Source: Candidatus Gastranaerophilales bacterium (GTDB lineage Bacteria; Cyanobacteriota; Vampirovibrionia; Gastranaerophilales; Gastranaerophilaceae). Taken from it: a stretch of DNA of 64,000 nucleotides. The notes beneath the pieces are model-generated. The model was not told the DNA's origin. It ran no database searches and saw only the letters and a program-made list of their open reading frames with translations. The stretch is from assembly GCA_944322615.1 (NCBI GenBank), contig CALUPH010000001.1:124001-188000 (forward strand), given 5' to 3'. The translations under genes and the position numbers were made by a program. Position 1 is the stretch's first letter, and each line of letters begins with the position of its first letter. Positions 27,216-35,889 of the stretch are shown piece after piece.

Positions 27216-28520
27216 ATGAAAATTATTGACATTATTGAAAAAAAGAAAAAAGGCGGAGTTTTAACTGAAGATGAAATTAAATTTTTCATTAACGGTATAA
27301 TGGATAACTCTATAGAAGATTATCAAACCAGTGCATTATTAATGGCTATTTATTTTCAGGGAATGAATATAGATGAGACAACTTTTCTTACAAAATATAT
27401 GGTGGAATCAGGTGAAATTTTAGATTTATCATCTATTTCTGATAATATTGTAGATAAACACTCTACAGGAGGTGTTGGAGATAAAATAACATTAATGTTT
27501 TTACCGTTAATGGCTGCATCTGATTTGTATACTGCAAAATTATCAGGCAGAGGTTTAGGTCATACAGGCGGTACAATTGATAAACTTGAATCTATTCCCG
27601 GCTTTAGAACTGATTTATCTATTGATGAATTTAAATCAAAAGTTAAGGAACATAAAACTGCAATTGCGGCTCAAACATTATCATTAGCGCCTGCTGACGG
27701 TAAATTGTATGCGCTTCGTGATGTAACTTCTACTGTAGATATTATTCCTTTGATTGCATCTTCTGTTGTTTCTAAAAAAATAGCATCAGGTGCAAATCAT
27801 ATAATATTGGATGTTAAATATGGTTCAGGCGCATTTTTGAAAACTCCGGAAGAAGCTCAAAAACTTTCTGAAGTTATGGTTGAAGTCGGTAAAAGATTAA
27901 ATAGAAATATTTGTGCTGTAATAAGTTCTATGAATCAGCCTTTAGGTAGAGCTGTCGGTAATTCTGTTGAAATTCAAGAAGTTATTGAATTCTTGAAAGG
28001 TAATATGGAACCTGATTTAAAAGAAATTACATTCACTTTGGCACAGACTGCATTTGAAAAAACAGGTAAATTTGCTTCTAAAGAAGAAGGATTTAAGTAC
28101 TTGGAAAATCTTATTTCTTCAGGTGCTGCACTTGAAAAATTTAAGGAGATTGTTGCTTCGCAAAATGGTGATATTTCAATTTGTGATGATTATACAAAAC
28201 TTCCTCAAGCATCAGTTAAGTATGAAGTTAAATCTCTTAAAGATGGTTTTGTAAAAAATATTGATGCGTTGAAGGTGGCTAAAGCTTGTAAAAACTTAGG
28301 TGCAGGAAGAGAAAAGAAATCAGATTCTATTGATTATTCCGCAGGTATATATTTGACTCAAAAATATGGTGAACCTGTCTGCAAAGGTGAAACAATTGCT
28401 GTTTTATATACAAATAAACAAGATGCGATTAAAGAGGCGGAAGCTTTAGTTATTGATGCGTTTGAAATCTCTGATGAAGAACCTAAAGCCCAATCTTTGA
28501 TATATAAAATAATTCACTAA
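27216..28520 (+). CDS. deoA: pyrimidine-nucleoside (thymidine) phosphorylase
   Basis: The enzyme cleaves thymidine, deoxyuridine or uridine with phosphate. Family features are the DKHSTGGVGDK phosphate loop, KLSGRGLGHTGGTIDKLESI and the ALRDVTSTVDI segment, followed by a C-terminal alpha/beta domain. The 434-residue length matches Pdp/DeoA of bacteria. A ribosome site (TCGGGGT) precedes it. It converges with gshA, 14 bases between stops. Together with DeoC it funnels deoxyribose-1-phosphate into glycolysis, although a phosphopentomutase is not in the window. Confidence 0.94.
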   Translation: MKIIDIIEKKKKGGVLTEDEIKFFINGIMDNSIEDYQTSALLMAIYFQGMNIDETTFLTKYMVESGEILDLSSISDNIVDKHSTGGVGDKITLMFLPLMAASDLYTAKLSGRGLGHTGGTIDKLESIPGFRTDLSIDEFKSKVKEHKTAIAAQTLSLAPADGKLYALRDVTSTVDIIPLIASSVVSKKIASGANHIILDVKYGSGAFLKTPEEAQKLSEVMVEVGKRLNRNICAVISSMNQPLGRAVGNSVEIQEVIEFLKGNMEPDLKEITFTLAQTAFEKTGKFASKEEGFKYLENLISSGAALEKFKEIVASQNGDISICDDYTKLPQASVKYEVKSLKDGFVKNIDALKVAKACKNLGAGREKKSDSIDYSAGIYLTQKYGEPVCKGETIAVLYTNKQDAIKEAEALVIDAFEISDEEPKAQSLIYKIIH

Positions 28521-28534
28521 ATAAAAATATAAAT

Positions 28535-29824
28535 TTAGCTTATTTTCCTGTTGAATTCTTCAATCAAGTTATCAGCAGGAACTCTTTTTAGTGCAATATA
28601 TTCATAAACAGGTTCAAGATATTTTTCTTCGCTTTTTTTATTTTCTCTTAAAGAATAATATGAAATATCGAAGAATTCTTTTATTAAGTCAATTATGACA
28701 ATATTCTTTAATTTTGATTGAATACCTTGAATAGGTGAATCTTTTCTCAAATTCATAAAATCTTCATATTCATAATTTGATAAAATCTTATTTATTTCAT
28801 CCATAGCATCGGAATTATACATAATACCCTTCCAAAAAGCAGGAATAGAAAGAGTCATAAGCGTATTTTGCGCATCATGATTTCTTATTTCAACGTAACT
28901 TTTTAATCTTACATCGGGGAAATATAAACTTATATGATTTTGCCAATCTTGAATTGTTGCATGAAGTCCCATATATCCGTTTAACATAAAATCTCTGAAT
29001 GTTTGCTGTGTTGCGAAACAATTATTTCCTCTTTGAATAAATATCATAGGAACATCAAGAAGAACTTCTGTATAATCAGCAAAAGAAAAATCTGTTTTTT
29101 TATCAAATAATTTAGCACTTATATAACCGCATCTGTCTTCATCGACATTCAGCCAAGAGTTTGCTCTGAAAGACTTATATCCTGTAAGTTTTGATTTTCT
29201 TATTGGAGAATTAGCATATATACTGCTGATTATAGGACTCATTTTTAAAGCGAGAGAAAGCTTTTTTATGGCGTCTTCTTCACTATTATAGTCAAAATTT
29301 GCTTGTACCCCGGCAGTTTCTCTCATCATAACAAATGGAGTTAACCCTTTTGTCGGAAGATATTTTGTCATATGTTCATACCTTTTTTTAGGGATGATTG
29401 TTATATCTTCATATGTTGAAACAGGTTGAATTCCGCTGTCTAAAACACAAGCTCCTATTTTATCTGCATAAGTTGCAAGATTTGTATAGAAATCTATTAA
29501 TTTTGAACTTATTTCTTCTAAACCATCATAAGGAATAAGGCTTAATTCAATTTGGCTTCCGGGTTCAAGTGAAATTGTCCCAATATCACTTTTTAAGCCA
29601 AGTAAGTTATCATTTTCATATATTCTTTGCCATTTATTCTCATCAAAAAGTTCTAAGACTTTAACTATATCTTCATATTTAACTGCCTTAAAATTATTTT
29701 TGTATACAAGAAGTTTTTCTGATTCAACACCTATTGTTTTTGTGGTTTTACATCCCGAGAAAAATGTTTCAATCAGCTGACTTTTATTTAAAATTATATT
29801 CGCAGAGTTATTTGTTAACAGCAT
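28535..29824 (-). CDS. gshA: glutamate-cysteine ligase, plant/proteobacterial type (GCS2 family)
   Basis: GshA joins glutamate and cysteine in the first step of glutathione synthesis. IGVESEKLL, SLEPGSQIELSL, MMRETAGVQANFDYNSEEDA and ANSPIRKSKLTGYKSFR match the plant/alphaproteobacterial-type ligase, not the enterobacterial one. I prefer the inner ATG (11th codon of the longest frame), which has AAGAAAGG close upstream and reduces the overlap with gshB to 17 bases. The two genes form a gshB-gshA operon. Confidence 0.88.
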   Translation of the reverse strand: MLLTNNSANIILNKSQLIETFFSGCKTTKTIGVESEKLLVYKNNFKAVKYEDIVKVLELFDENKWQRIYENDNLLGLKSDIGTISLEPGSQIELSLIPYDGLEEISSKLIDFYTNLATYADKIGACVLDSGIQPVSTYEDITIIPKKRYEHMTKYLPTKGLTPFVMMRETAGVQANFDYNSEEDAIKKLSLALKMSPIISSIYANSPIRKSKLTGYKSFRANSWLNVDEDRCGYISAKLFDKKTDFSFADYTEVLLDVPMIFIQRGNNCFATQQTFRDFMLNGYMGLHATIQDWQNHISLYFPDVRLKSYVEIRNHDAQNTLMTLSIPAFWKGIMYNSDAMDEINKILSNYEYEDFMNLRKDSPIQGIQSKLKNIVIIDLIKEFFDISYYSLRENKKSEEKYLEPVYEYIALKRVPADNLIEEFNRKIS

Positions 29825-30800
29825 AGAGCCTTTCTTTTGAAAAATGCTTTTCAATTAATTTTTCTATACAAGTCATTATTTTATCTTCAAAGTGAATATT
29901 ATAATGTTGATTTATTTCTCTGATAAAATAACAAGGGCTTGTTACATTTATTTCTATTACTTTTTCATTTATAACATCGAGCCCTACTAAATATAATCCT
30001 CTTTCGGATAATTTTTTTGCTATTGTCTGTGCTAATTTTATTTCCTTTGGAGATAATAAAGCATCTTTAAAATATCTGTCTGAATGTATTGAAAATTTAA
30101 AATTATGGTCTCCCGGGAGTTTTTGTATACATTCTTCTAATACAGTTTCGCCTATTATTAATACTCTTTTATCTCCGAATTTTGCTTCCGGAAGATATTC
30201 TTGAAACATAACCGGAGTTTTTCCGCTTTCAGTCATATTATTAATAATTGTAAGAAGATTTTTGTCATCTTTGTTTAAATAATAGACTCCATTTCCAAAA
30301 CATCTGTTCAATGGTTTTAAAATGGCTTCTTTGTTTTTTTCTACAAAATCTATAATTAATTCTGCCGAGCTTGTAACTATATTCTTTGGTACAAATTCAT
30401 TGAAGTAATTAATATGGAATTTTTCGTTAAAGTTTTTTATTTCAGTCGGGTCATTTATTAAAAGTGTTTTTTCTTTATCTACATAGTCAAAGATATAACA
30501 AGCATTTATATAATTGATATCAACTGGAGGATCAGGACGGAAAAATACAACATCAAAATCATTTATCAGTTGTTTTTGCTGCTCTTTGTTGTAGAAAATA
30601 TTTTCTTCTTTTAAGTAGGATTCTCTATTAAGTACATATGCTTGTGCATTTTCTATAAATAAATCACTTTTTATAGCTATTGATACTTTGTAATTTCTTT
30701 TTAAGAACTCTTTTATAAACCAAAAGTTTGTTACTAAATCATTAAACTCAAAGTATTTTAATTCAACTTCATCTATAATAAAAAGAATTTTTTTTGACAT
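29808..30800 (-). CDS. gshB: glutathione synthetase (prokaryotic type)
   Basis: GshB adds glycine to gamma-glutamylcysteine using ATP. It is an ATP-grasp protein with VVFFRPDPPVDINYI, then AILKPLNRCFGNGVYYL (ATP-binding loop) and YLVGLDVINEKVIEINVTSP near the end (metal-binding Glu/Asn). The 330-residue length is standard. GAAAGAGG lies upstream of the ATG. Its 3' end overlaps gshA. A terminator 91 bases upstream separates it from ompH copy 2. Confidence 0.93.
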   Translation of the reverse strand: MSKKILFIIDEVELKYFEFNDLVTNFWFIKEFLKRNYKVSIAIKSDLFIENAQAYVLNRESYLKEENIFYNKEQQKQLINDFDVVFFRPDPPVDINYINACYIFDYVDKEKTLLINDPTEIKNFNEKFHINYFNEFVPKNIVTSSAELIIDFVEKNKEAILKPLNRCFGNGVYYLNKDDKNLLTIINNMTESGKTPVMFQEYLPEAKFGDKRVLIIGETVLEECIQKLPGDHNFKFSIHSDRYFKDALLSPKEIKLAQTIAKKLSERGLYLVGLDVINEKVIEINVTSPCYFIREINQHYNIHFEDKIMTCIEKLIEKHFSKERLYAVNK

Positions 30801-30890
30801 AATATGCCTCTTTCTCTATTTAAGGGTAGCACTTAAATTGTTTTTTTCAAATACAAAAGAGTTAATTATGTTGTTTATTGTTAATAAAAA

Positions 30891-30908
30891 AGGAAGCTTT
30901 AGCTTCCT
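30891..30908 (-). terminator. rho-independent terminator after ompH copy 2
   Basis: An 8-bp stem (AGGAAGCT/AGCTTCCT) with a 2-base loop is flanked by A- and T-runs, so it reads as a terminator on both strands. It lies just downstream of the minus-strand ompH gene. Confidence 0.88.
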
Positions 30909-30933
30909 TTTTTAGAATAAAATTTTAATAAAT

Positions 30934-31401
30934 TTATTTAACTTCTTTTGATATAGCATCAGTAATATCAGTACCGCCTGATAATACAACACCTTTAGCA
31001 AGGACTAAGTTATATCCGTTTGCTTGTGCATTCTTATCAATTACGCTTGATATATTTTTATCAATAGCAAGTAATTTTGTTTCGTAGTTTTTCGCAATAG
31101 CATCTCTTTTTGCTTGGAATTCTTTATTATATTTTTCTTCTAAAGCTTTCTTCTTTTTAGCGTCTTTTTCTTTATCAAGATTTGTTTTAGCTGTTTCAAT
31201 AAATTTAGCTAATTCTTGACCTTTTTTCTTTTGTTCATCTTTTAAAGCCTTAACTTGAGAAGAAGATGCTACAACTTTTTGAACATCAACAACCGCTACT
31301 TTAAAATTTGAAGGTACATCAGATATTGCATAGTTACCTGCAGCAAGACCAATCGCAAATGCTACTAAAGATACCGTTAAAAATTTTAGACTATTTTTCA
31401 T
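30934..31401 (-). CDS. OmpH/Skp-like periplasmic protein, copy 2
   Basis: This is a second Skp-like protein with a signal peptide or anchor (about 6-27, FLTVSLVAFAIGLAAGNY). KVAVVDVQKVVASS begins the fold, followed by a Lys/Glu coiled coil (about 50-110) and the LVLAKGVVLSGGTDITDAI end, which mirrors copy 1 at 27 kb. At 155 residues it is of typical length. A consensus promoter, AAGGAG ribosome site and terminator surround it, which suggests a strongly expressed single-gene transcript. Confidence 0.87.
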   Translation of the reverse strand: MKNSLKFLTVSLVAFAIGLAAGNYAISDVPSNFKVAVVDVQKVVASSSQVKALKDEQKKKGQELAKFIETAKTNLDKEKDAKKKKALEEKYNKEFQAKRDAIAKNYETKLLAIDKNISSVIDKNAQANGYNLVLAKGVVLSGGTDITDAISKEVK

Positions 31402-31424
31402 TTTGTACTCCTTTTAATGTGTAG

Positions 31425-31453
31425 ATTATAGCATTTTAGGTTGACTTTTTCAA
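31425..31453 (-). promoter_or_regulatory. consensus sigma70 promoter for ompH copy 2
   Basis: On the minus strand TTGAAA and TATAAT are exactly 17 bases apart, with TGC before the -10 box (extended -10). The predicted transcript starts ~17 bases before the gene. Confidence 0.8.
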
Positions 31454-31466
31454 ATTATCCTTATGA

Positions 31467-32522
31467 CTAACTCTTAAATGCATTGCTTATAGATGTTTTA
31501 AAATCAGGTTTTAGAATTCCTTTTTCTGTAATAATACCTGTAATAAGTTCATTAGGGGTAACATCAAATCCGGGGTTTATTATATTAACGTCTTTTGCAC
31601 AAATCCAGTCGCCGTTTATATGTGTTACTTCTTCGTGTGAACGTTCTTCGATAGGTATTTCTTTACCTGATTTTATAGATATATCTATTGTTGATAATGG
31701 AGCTGCAATATAGAAGGGAATATTATGGTATTTTGCTGCAATTGCAACAGTATATGTGCCTATTTTATTAGCTGTATCACCATTTGCTGCAATTCTGTCG
31801 GCTCCCACTACAACCATATCAATCATTCCTTTTGACATAAAGTATGAACACATACCATCAGTTATTAAAGTTGTAGGTATTCCGTCACTGGTAAGTTCCC
31901 AAGTGGTTAATCTTGCACCTTGTTGTCTTGGTCTTGTTTCATCAGCAAAAACCTTAATTGTAGGATCTTTTGCAAATGCACTTCTAATAACACCTAAGGC
32001 GGTACCATAGCCTACGGTTGCTAAAGCACCGGCATTACAGTGAGTTAATATTGTTGCACCTTTTGGAACTACTTGTGCTCCATAATCTCCCATTTTTTTA
32101 TTTATTTCTATATCTTCATTTTCAAGTTTAATTCCGTTTTCAATTAAAGCTTTGGTTATTTCATCAATATTTCCTTGTATTTTTGAGGCAAGTTCTATTT
32201 GTTGATTAACCCCCCACATTAAATTTACTGCCGTTGGTCTTGATGATTTTAAGTATTCGCCTCTTTCTTTTAATTTTGCAAGAAATTCTGATTTGTCAGT
32301 TATTGATTTAGATAGTTCTATAGCGGCCAGTGAAACACCATGTACACCTGCTATTCCTATTGCAGGGGCACCGCGAACTATCATGTCTTTAATCGCAAAG
32401 AACATTTCTTCATCTGTTTTTATATCTACTGTTTTATATTCTTTAGGTAAAACAGTTTGGTCTATCATTCTTGATACATTATCAACCCACTCGATAGTTT
32501 TAATTTTTGATTCAAAAGCCAT
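31467..32522 (-). CDS. mtnA: S-methyl-5-thioribose-1-phosphate isomerase
   Basis: MtnA converts methylthioribose-1-phosphate to methylthioribulose-1-phosphate in the methionine salvage pathway. It is an eIF2B-like fold with IVRGAPAIGIAG, the catalytic Cys in LTHCNAGALAT, FADETRPRQQGARLT and the catalytic Asp in VVGADRIAANGDTANKIGT. The start at the inner ATG follows AGAGGATAAT and sits next to the stop of the upstream membrane protein gene; the longer frame adds 11 residues that overlap it. The other salvage genes are not in the window. Confidence 0.94.
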   Translation of the reverse strand: MAFESKIKTIEWVDNVSRMIDQTVLPKEYKTVDIKTDEEMFFAIKDMIVRGAPAIGIAGVHGVSLAAIELSKSITDKSEFLAKLKERGEYLKSSRPTAVNLMWGVNQQIELASKIQGNIDEITKALIENGIKLENEDIEINKKMGDYGAQVVPKGATILTHCNAGALATVGYGTALGVIRSAFAKDPTIKVFADETRPRQQGARLTTWELTSDGIPTTLITDGMCSYFMSKGMIDMVVVGADRIAANGDTANKIGTYTVAIAAKYHNIPFYIAAPLSTIDISIKSGKEIPIEERSHEEVTHINGDWICAKDVNIINPGFDVTPNELITGIITEKGILKPDFKTSISNAFKS

Positions 32523-32523
32523 A

Positions 32524-32967
32524 TTATCCTCTGTTTCTCGGTTTAAAATATTCATATAAGTATGCTGTTAAAAATCCTGAAAATGTATTCATTAATCCGC
32601 ATAAAAGTGCAATTAAAATAATCATTGGTATTAAAAATCCAATATTCATAAAAATAACTTTTATCCATAGAAAAGATTGAATTTTAAATATTAAATTTAA
32701 AATGAAAGCTATAGGAAAATATATTACAGAAAATCCAAGAAAAGCACTTGCGCCTGATATTGCACCAATAGTTAAACATTTCTCTGTTTCTATATCTTCA
32801 ATCAGTTTTAATTTATGTAAGTATATTATGATAAATGGTGCCACTAAAAACATTACAGCTAAAAAAGCAATCCAGGTAAAAGCAGGTATTAAAGGTATTA
32901 CCCCAAGAATACCTCCTATTATAAAAGAGCATATGAAAATAATTTTTAATAAAGCTTTATTTATCAT
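32524..32967 (-). CDS. small polytopic membrane protein, 147 aa
   Basis: This protein of unknown function has about four membrane helices (roughly 7-27, 30-50, 66-93 and 100-130) joined by short charged loops. No catalytic motif is visible. It is placed 11 bases after ruvC and 1 base before mtnA on the same transcript. Its position between a resolvase and a salvage enzyme gives no clue to its job. Confidence 0.7.
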   Translation of the reverse strand: MINKALLKIIFICSFIIGGILGVIPLIPAFTWIAFLAVMFLVAPFIIIYLHKLKLIEDIETEKCLTIGAISGASAFLGFSVIYFPIAFILNLIFKIQSFLWIKVIFMNIGFLIPMIILIALLCGLMNTFSGFLTAYLYEYFKPRNRG

Positions 32968-32978
32968 TATAGGTTCCT

Positions 32979-33452
32979 TTAATTTATGTTATTACGAGCA
33001 AGACAAAGTGCAATAGCTATAGAGTCTAAAGTGTCATCCAGTTTTGGTAATTTTTTGTATTCAATACTCATTTGTACAATTTTTGCTACTTCATCTTTTG
33101 TTGCTCTTCCATATCCTGTTATTATTTGTTTTACTTCAATGGGTGTGAATTCTTGTATTTTAATTTTGTTTTTTTGTAAAACAGAAAGGATAACACCTCT
33201 TGCTTCAGCTACAGGGATTATTGTTTTTTGGTTTTTAAAATAAAACAATTTTTCTATGCTTGCAAAATCCGGTTGGAATTTTTGAATAATTGTTTGCAAG
33301 TCAGTTTCTATTTCTAACAGACGCTCAGCATCAGTTTTATCTTTGTCTGTTTGTATAGAACCTGATGAAACTAAAATATTTTTATCTTTTACAATATCTA
33401 TTACCGAATAACCTACAATAGCAAGTCCCGGGTCAATTCCTAATATTCGCAT
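32979..33452 (-). CDS. ruvC: Holliday junction resolvase RuvC
   Basis: RuvC cuts Holliday junctions after RuvAB branch migration. The RNase H-like fold has D7 in GIDPGL, E67 in ASIEKLFY, and D140 and D143 in KLDDTLDSIAIAL, so all four acidic metal ligands are present. The 157-residue length is normal. ruvA and ruvB are not beside it. The downstream membrane protein and mtnA are probably co-transcribed. Confidence 0.95.
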   Translation of the reverse strand: MRILGIDPGLAIVGYSVIDIVKDKNILVSSGSIQTDKDKTDAERLLEIETDLQTIIQKFQPDFASIEKLFYFKNQKTIIPVAEARGVILSVLQKNKIKIQEFTPIEVKQIITGYGRATKDEVAKIVQMSIEYKKLPKLDDTLDSIAIALCLARNNIN

Positions 33453-33645
33453 TCTTTAATTATATTTTAGATTTTTATTAAAGATTATAATTTAAATTTT
33501 CGTAATAAAAATATATAGTAATTAATTTCTAAATGTGAATTTTGTAAAGCTTTGTAATAATATATCCTTTATTTAGGCAATTTGTTGCTTTTCTTTTTTT
33601 TAAATAAATAGTGGTATAGAAAAAGTAGATAAGGAGAAGTATATC

Positions 33646-33957
33646 GTGAATGTGTCTCAGCTAAATTTAGGAACAAATGATATGCAAGTTAATCAAAATA
33701 AAAGTAATTATGCAAGAAATGGAGCTAAAATTGGCGCAGCTGTTGGTGCTGGTTTTGCAACAAAAAATATGTTAATAAATAAAACATATATAAAAGATAT
33801 TTTCGAAGAATCTTCAAAGAAGTTGGGAAAAAATGCATCAAAAGGTTTATTAGTTGCTGCTATGGCTATTGGCTTCGGAGTTTTAACAGCAATTGGATCT
33901 GCAATTGGATCAGGTGTTGGCTCTATTTGTAATAGTATTAAAAATAAAAAAGAGTAA
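33646..33957 (+). CDS. small Gly/Ala-rich putative membrane-associated protein, 103 aa
   Basis: This protein is of unknown family. It starts at a GTG with AAGGAG about 9 bases upstream. Two hydrophobic stretches carry glycine-zipper spacing: AKIGAAVGAGFAT (about 28-40) and the longer VAAMAIGFGVLTAIGSAIGSGVGS (about 70-93). The polar N-terminal 25 residues are Asn/Gln-rich. Such zippers are common in membrane-inserted or pore-forming small proteins, but nothing else supports that role. It has its own strong terminator. Confidence 0.6.
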   Translation: MNVSQLNLGTNDMQVNQNKSNYARNGAKIGAAVGAGFATKNMLINKTYIKDIFEESSKKLGKNASKGLLVAAMAIGFGVLTAIGSAIGSGVGSICNSIKNKKE

Positions 33958-33990
33958 TCTTCTGAGAAAATATATAGAATTTTCAAAATC

Positions 33991-34020
33991 AAAAGACCGC
34001 AATTAATAATGCGGTCTTTT
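33991..34020 (+). terminator. bidirectional terminator
   Basis: A perfect 10-bp stem (AAAAGACCGC/GCGGTCTTTT) with a 10-base loop lies between the small Gly-rich gene and the converging asnS. Confidence 0.9.
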
Positions 34021-34083
34021 CAAATATAAAAAATATAAGATTTATCTAAATAACTGAATAATTAGAATGGTATAATTTAAAAA

Positions 34084-35370
34084 TTATGGTCTAATTCTAT
34101 CCATTAATCTTGGGAAAGGAATAGTTTCACGGACATGATGCAAACCGCAAATCCAAGCTACGGTTCTTTCTATTCCTAAACCGAAACCTGCGTGAGGAAC
34201 GCTTCCGTATTTTCTTAAATCCAAATACCAATCGAAAGTTTCAGGATTTAGATTTTGTTCCTTTATTTTAGCCAATAATTTATCGATGTCTTCTTCTCTT
34301 TGACCGCCGCCAATAATCTCGCCGTAACCTTCAGGAGCAATCATATCTACACAGGCTGCTTTGTCATTTTCTGCTTGTTTAAAGTAAAAAGCTTTAACGC
34401 TCATTGGATAGTGGTGAATCATAACAGGTTTATCAAATTCTTCAGAAATAAGAGTTTCTTCATCACCGCCAAAATCTTCTCCATATGGTGTGTCATTACC
34501 TTTTTTGTGAAGTATTTCAATAGCTTCATCATATGATATGCGAGGGAATGGGCGTTTAATTCTTTCAAGTTTAGAAATATCTCTTTCAAGAGTTTCTAAA
34601 TCTTGACGGTTATTTTCAAGAACTTTTGCGACAATATATTCAACAAATTCTTCAGCTAAATCCATATCATCCCAAATATCAGCAAAAGCCATTTCCGGTT
34701 CTACCATCCAAAATTCGGTTAAGTGACGTCTTGTTTTTGATTTTTCAGCTCTGAATGTAGGACCAAAACAATAAGCTTTACCGACAGCCATAGCAGCAGC
34801 TTCCATATATAATTGTCCTGATTGGCTTAAATATGCTTTTTGATCAAAATAATCTGTTTCAAATAATGTAGTAGAACCCTCACAAGCATTTGGAGTAAAT
34901 ATTGGAGCATCAACAAGTGTAAATCCGTGTGAATCAAAAAAGTCTCTTACCGATTTAATAATTGTATGACGAATATTTAATATTGCTTTTTGTTTTAAAG
35001 AACGAAGCCATAAATGGCGATGTTCCATTAGAAAATGAGGTCCGTGTTCTTTCGGTGTTATAGGGTAATCATTTGCAACGCTTATGACTTTAACGTCTGT
35101 AGCATCAATTTCATAACCGATTTTTGAACGCTCATGTTTTTTAACTGTTCCTTTTATTTCAACAACACTTTCTTGAGAAATTTTATCTGCAAGTTCAAAA
35201 ACTTCATCTGATACATTGCCTTTAAAAACTACAGCTTGGATTTCTGCAGTTCCATCACGAAGTTGAAGGAAATGAAGTTTTCCGCTTGAACGTTTGTTAT
35301 ATAGCCACGCTTGCAATACAACTTCTTTGTTTTCATAATTTTTAATGTCTTCAATCCAAATTTTCTTCAT
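34084..35370 (-). CDS. asnS: asparaginyl-tRNA synthetase
   Basis: AsnS charges tRNA-Asn. An N-terminal OB-fold (about 1-105) with [19 protein letters not shown] is followed by a class II core. The core has motif 2 ([16 protein letters not shown]) and motif 3 ([12 protein letters not shown]), with [11 protein letters not shown] at the end. The 428-residue length and lack of a GAD insert separate it from bacterial AspRS. The ATG directly follows a T-run that ends a hairpin, and no separate ribosome site is seen; the GGGG in the hairpin's 3' arm is the only candidate. This suggests regulated initiation. Confidence 0.93.
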   Translation of the reverse strand: MKKIWIEDIKNYENKEVVLQAWLYNKRSSGKLHFLQLRDGTAEIQAVVFKGNVSDEVFELADKISQESVVEIKGTVKKHERSKIGYEIDATDVKVISVANDYPITPKEHGPHFLMEHRHLWLRSLKQKAILNIRHTIIKSVRDFFDSHGFTLVDAPIFTPNACEGSTTLFETDYFDQKAYLSQSGQLYMEAAAMAVGKAYCFGPTFRAEKSKTRRHLTEFWMVEPEMAFADIWDDMDLAEEFVEYIVAKVLENNRQDLETLERDISKLERIKRPFPRISYDEAIEILHKKGNDTPYGEDFGGDEETLISEEFDKPVMIHHYPMSVKAFYFKQAENDKAACVDMIAPEGYGEIIGGGQREEDIDKLLAKIKEQNLNPETFDWYLDLRKYGSVPHAGFGLGIERTVAWICGLHHVRETIPFPRLMDRIRP

Positions 35371-35410
35371 AAAAAAATTAACCCCATAAAAATACTATGC
35401 GGGTTAATTT
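35371..35410 (-). terminator. terminator/attenuator-like hairpin abutting asnS start codon
   Basis: On the minus strand AAATTAACCC pairs with GGGTTAATTT (10 bp, 16-base loop), and the T-run of seven ends directly at the asnS ATG. It may end the upstream small gene, attenuate asnS, or hide its ribosome site. Confidence 0.7.
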
Positions 35411-35438
35411 TATCATAATTTTAGGAGTATATAAATAA

Positions 35439-35672
35439 CTATAAATTATTGATTATTTTTTGGATTTCAGAATTTGTTTCTTCACATATTGTACTGTTTA
35501 GTATTCTATTGATAGAAGCAGCCGGTTCTTCTTCAATTTGAGTATCTTCAATTATTTGTTTATTGTTGACAGAATTATTTTTAATATACTTTTGAATGGC
35601 TTCAATTGTTGCTTTTGTATCACCAAGTATATTTTTGTATATAGTATTGATTTTGTTTACTTCTGCCATCAT
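35439..35672 (-). CDS. small acidic hypothetical protein, 77 aa
   Basis: I do not recognise this family. The start (two tandem ATGs) is preceded by AAAAGGAG, which makes a real gene likely. The product is soluble, helical and acidic, with a Glu-rich centre (EDTQIEEEPAAS) and two Ile/Asn helices. No signal peptide, membrane helix or metal motif is seen. The only downstream gene is asnS, separated by a terminator-like hairpin. Confidence 0.55.
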   Translation of the reverse strand: MMAEVNKINTIYKNILGDTKATIEAIQKYIKNNSVNNKQIIEDTQIEEEPAASINRILNSTICEETNSEIQKIINNL

Positions 35673-35889
35673 AACTCTCCTTTTTTTATCTCATATGAAA
35701 TCTAATTCGGCATAAAAAAAAGAAACTTTAGTTGTTTATTAAAAAAATAATTTTTCTTTACAAAAGATGAACTATATTTTTAACTTTTTGAAGCATGTTC
35801 TTTAAAAAAAAATGTGTTTATGTAAAGATAAAAATGGCGTAAGCTAAGTGTAATTTAAATTAAGTAGTGATAAATAAAGGAAAAAGAAA

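Noticed and set aside
35371-35438. T-box leader for asnS
   Set aside because: The gap is only 68 bases and lacks a T-box sequence and a specifier stem. Only a simple hairpin is present.
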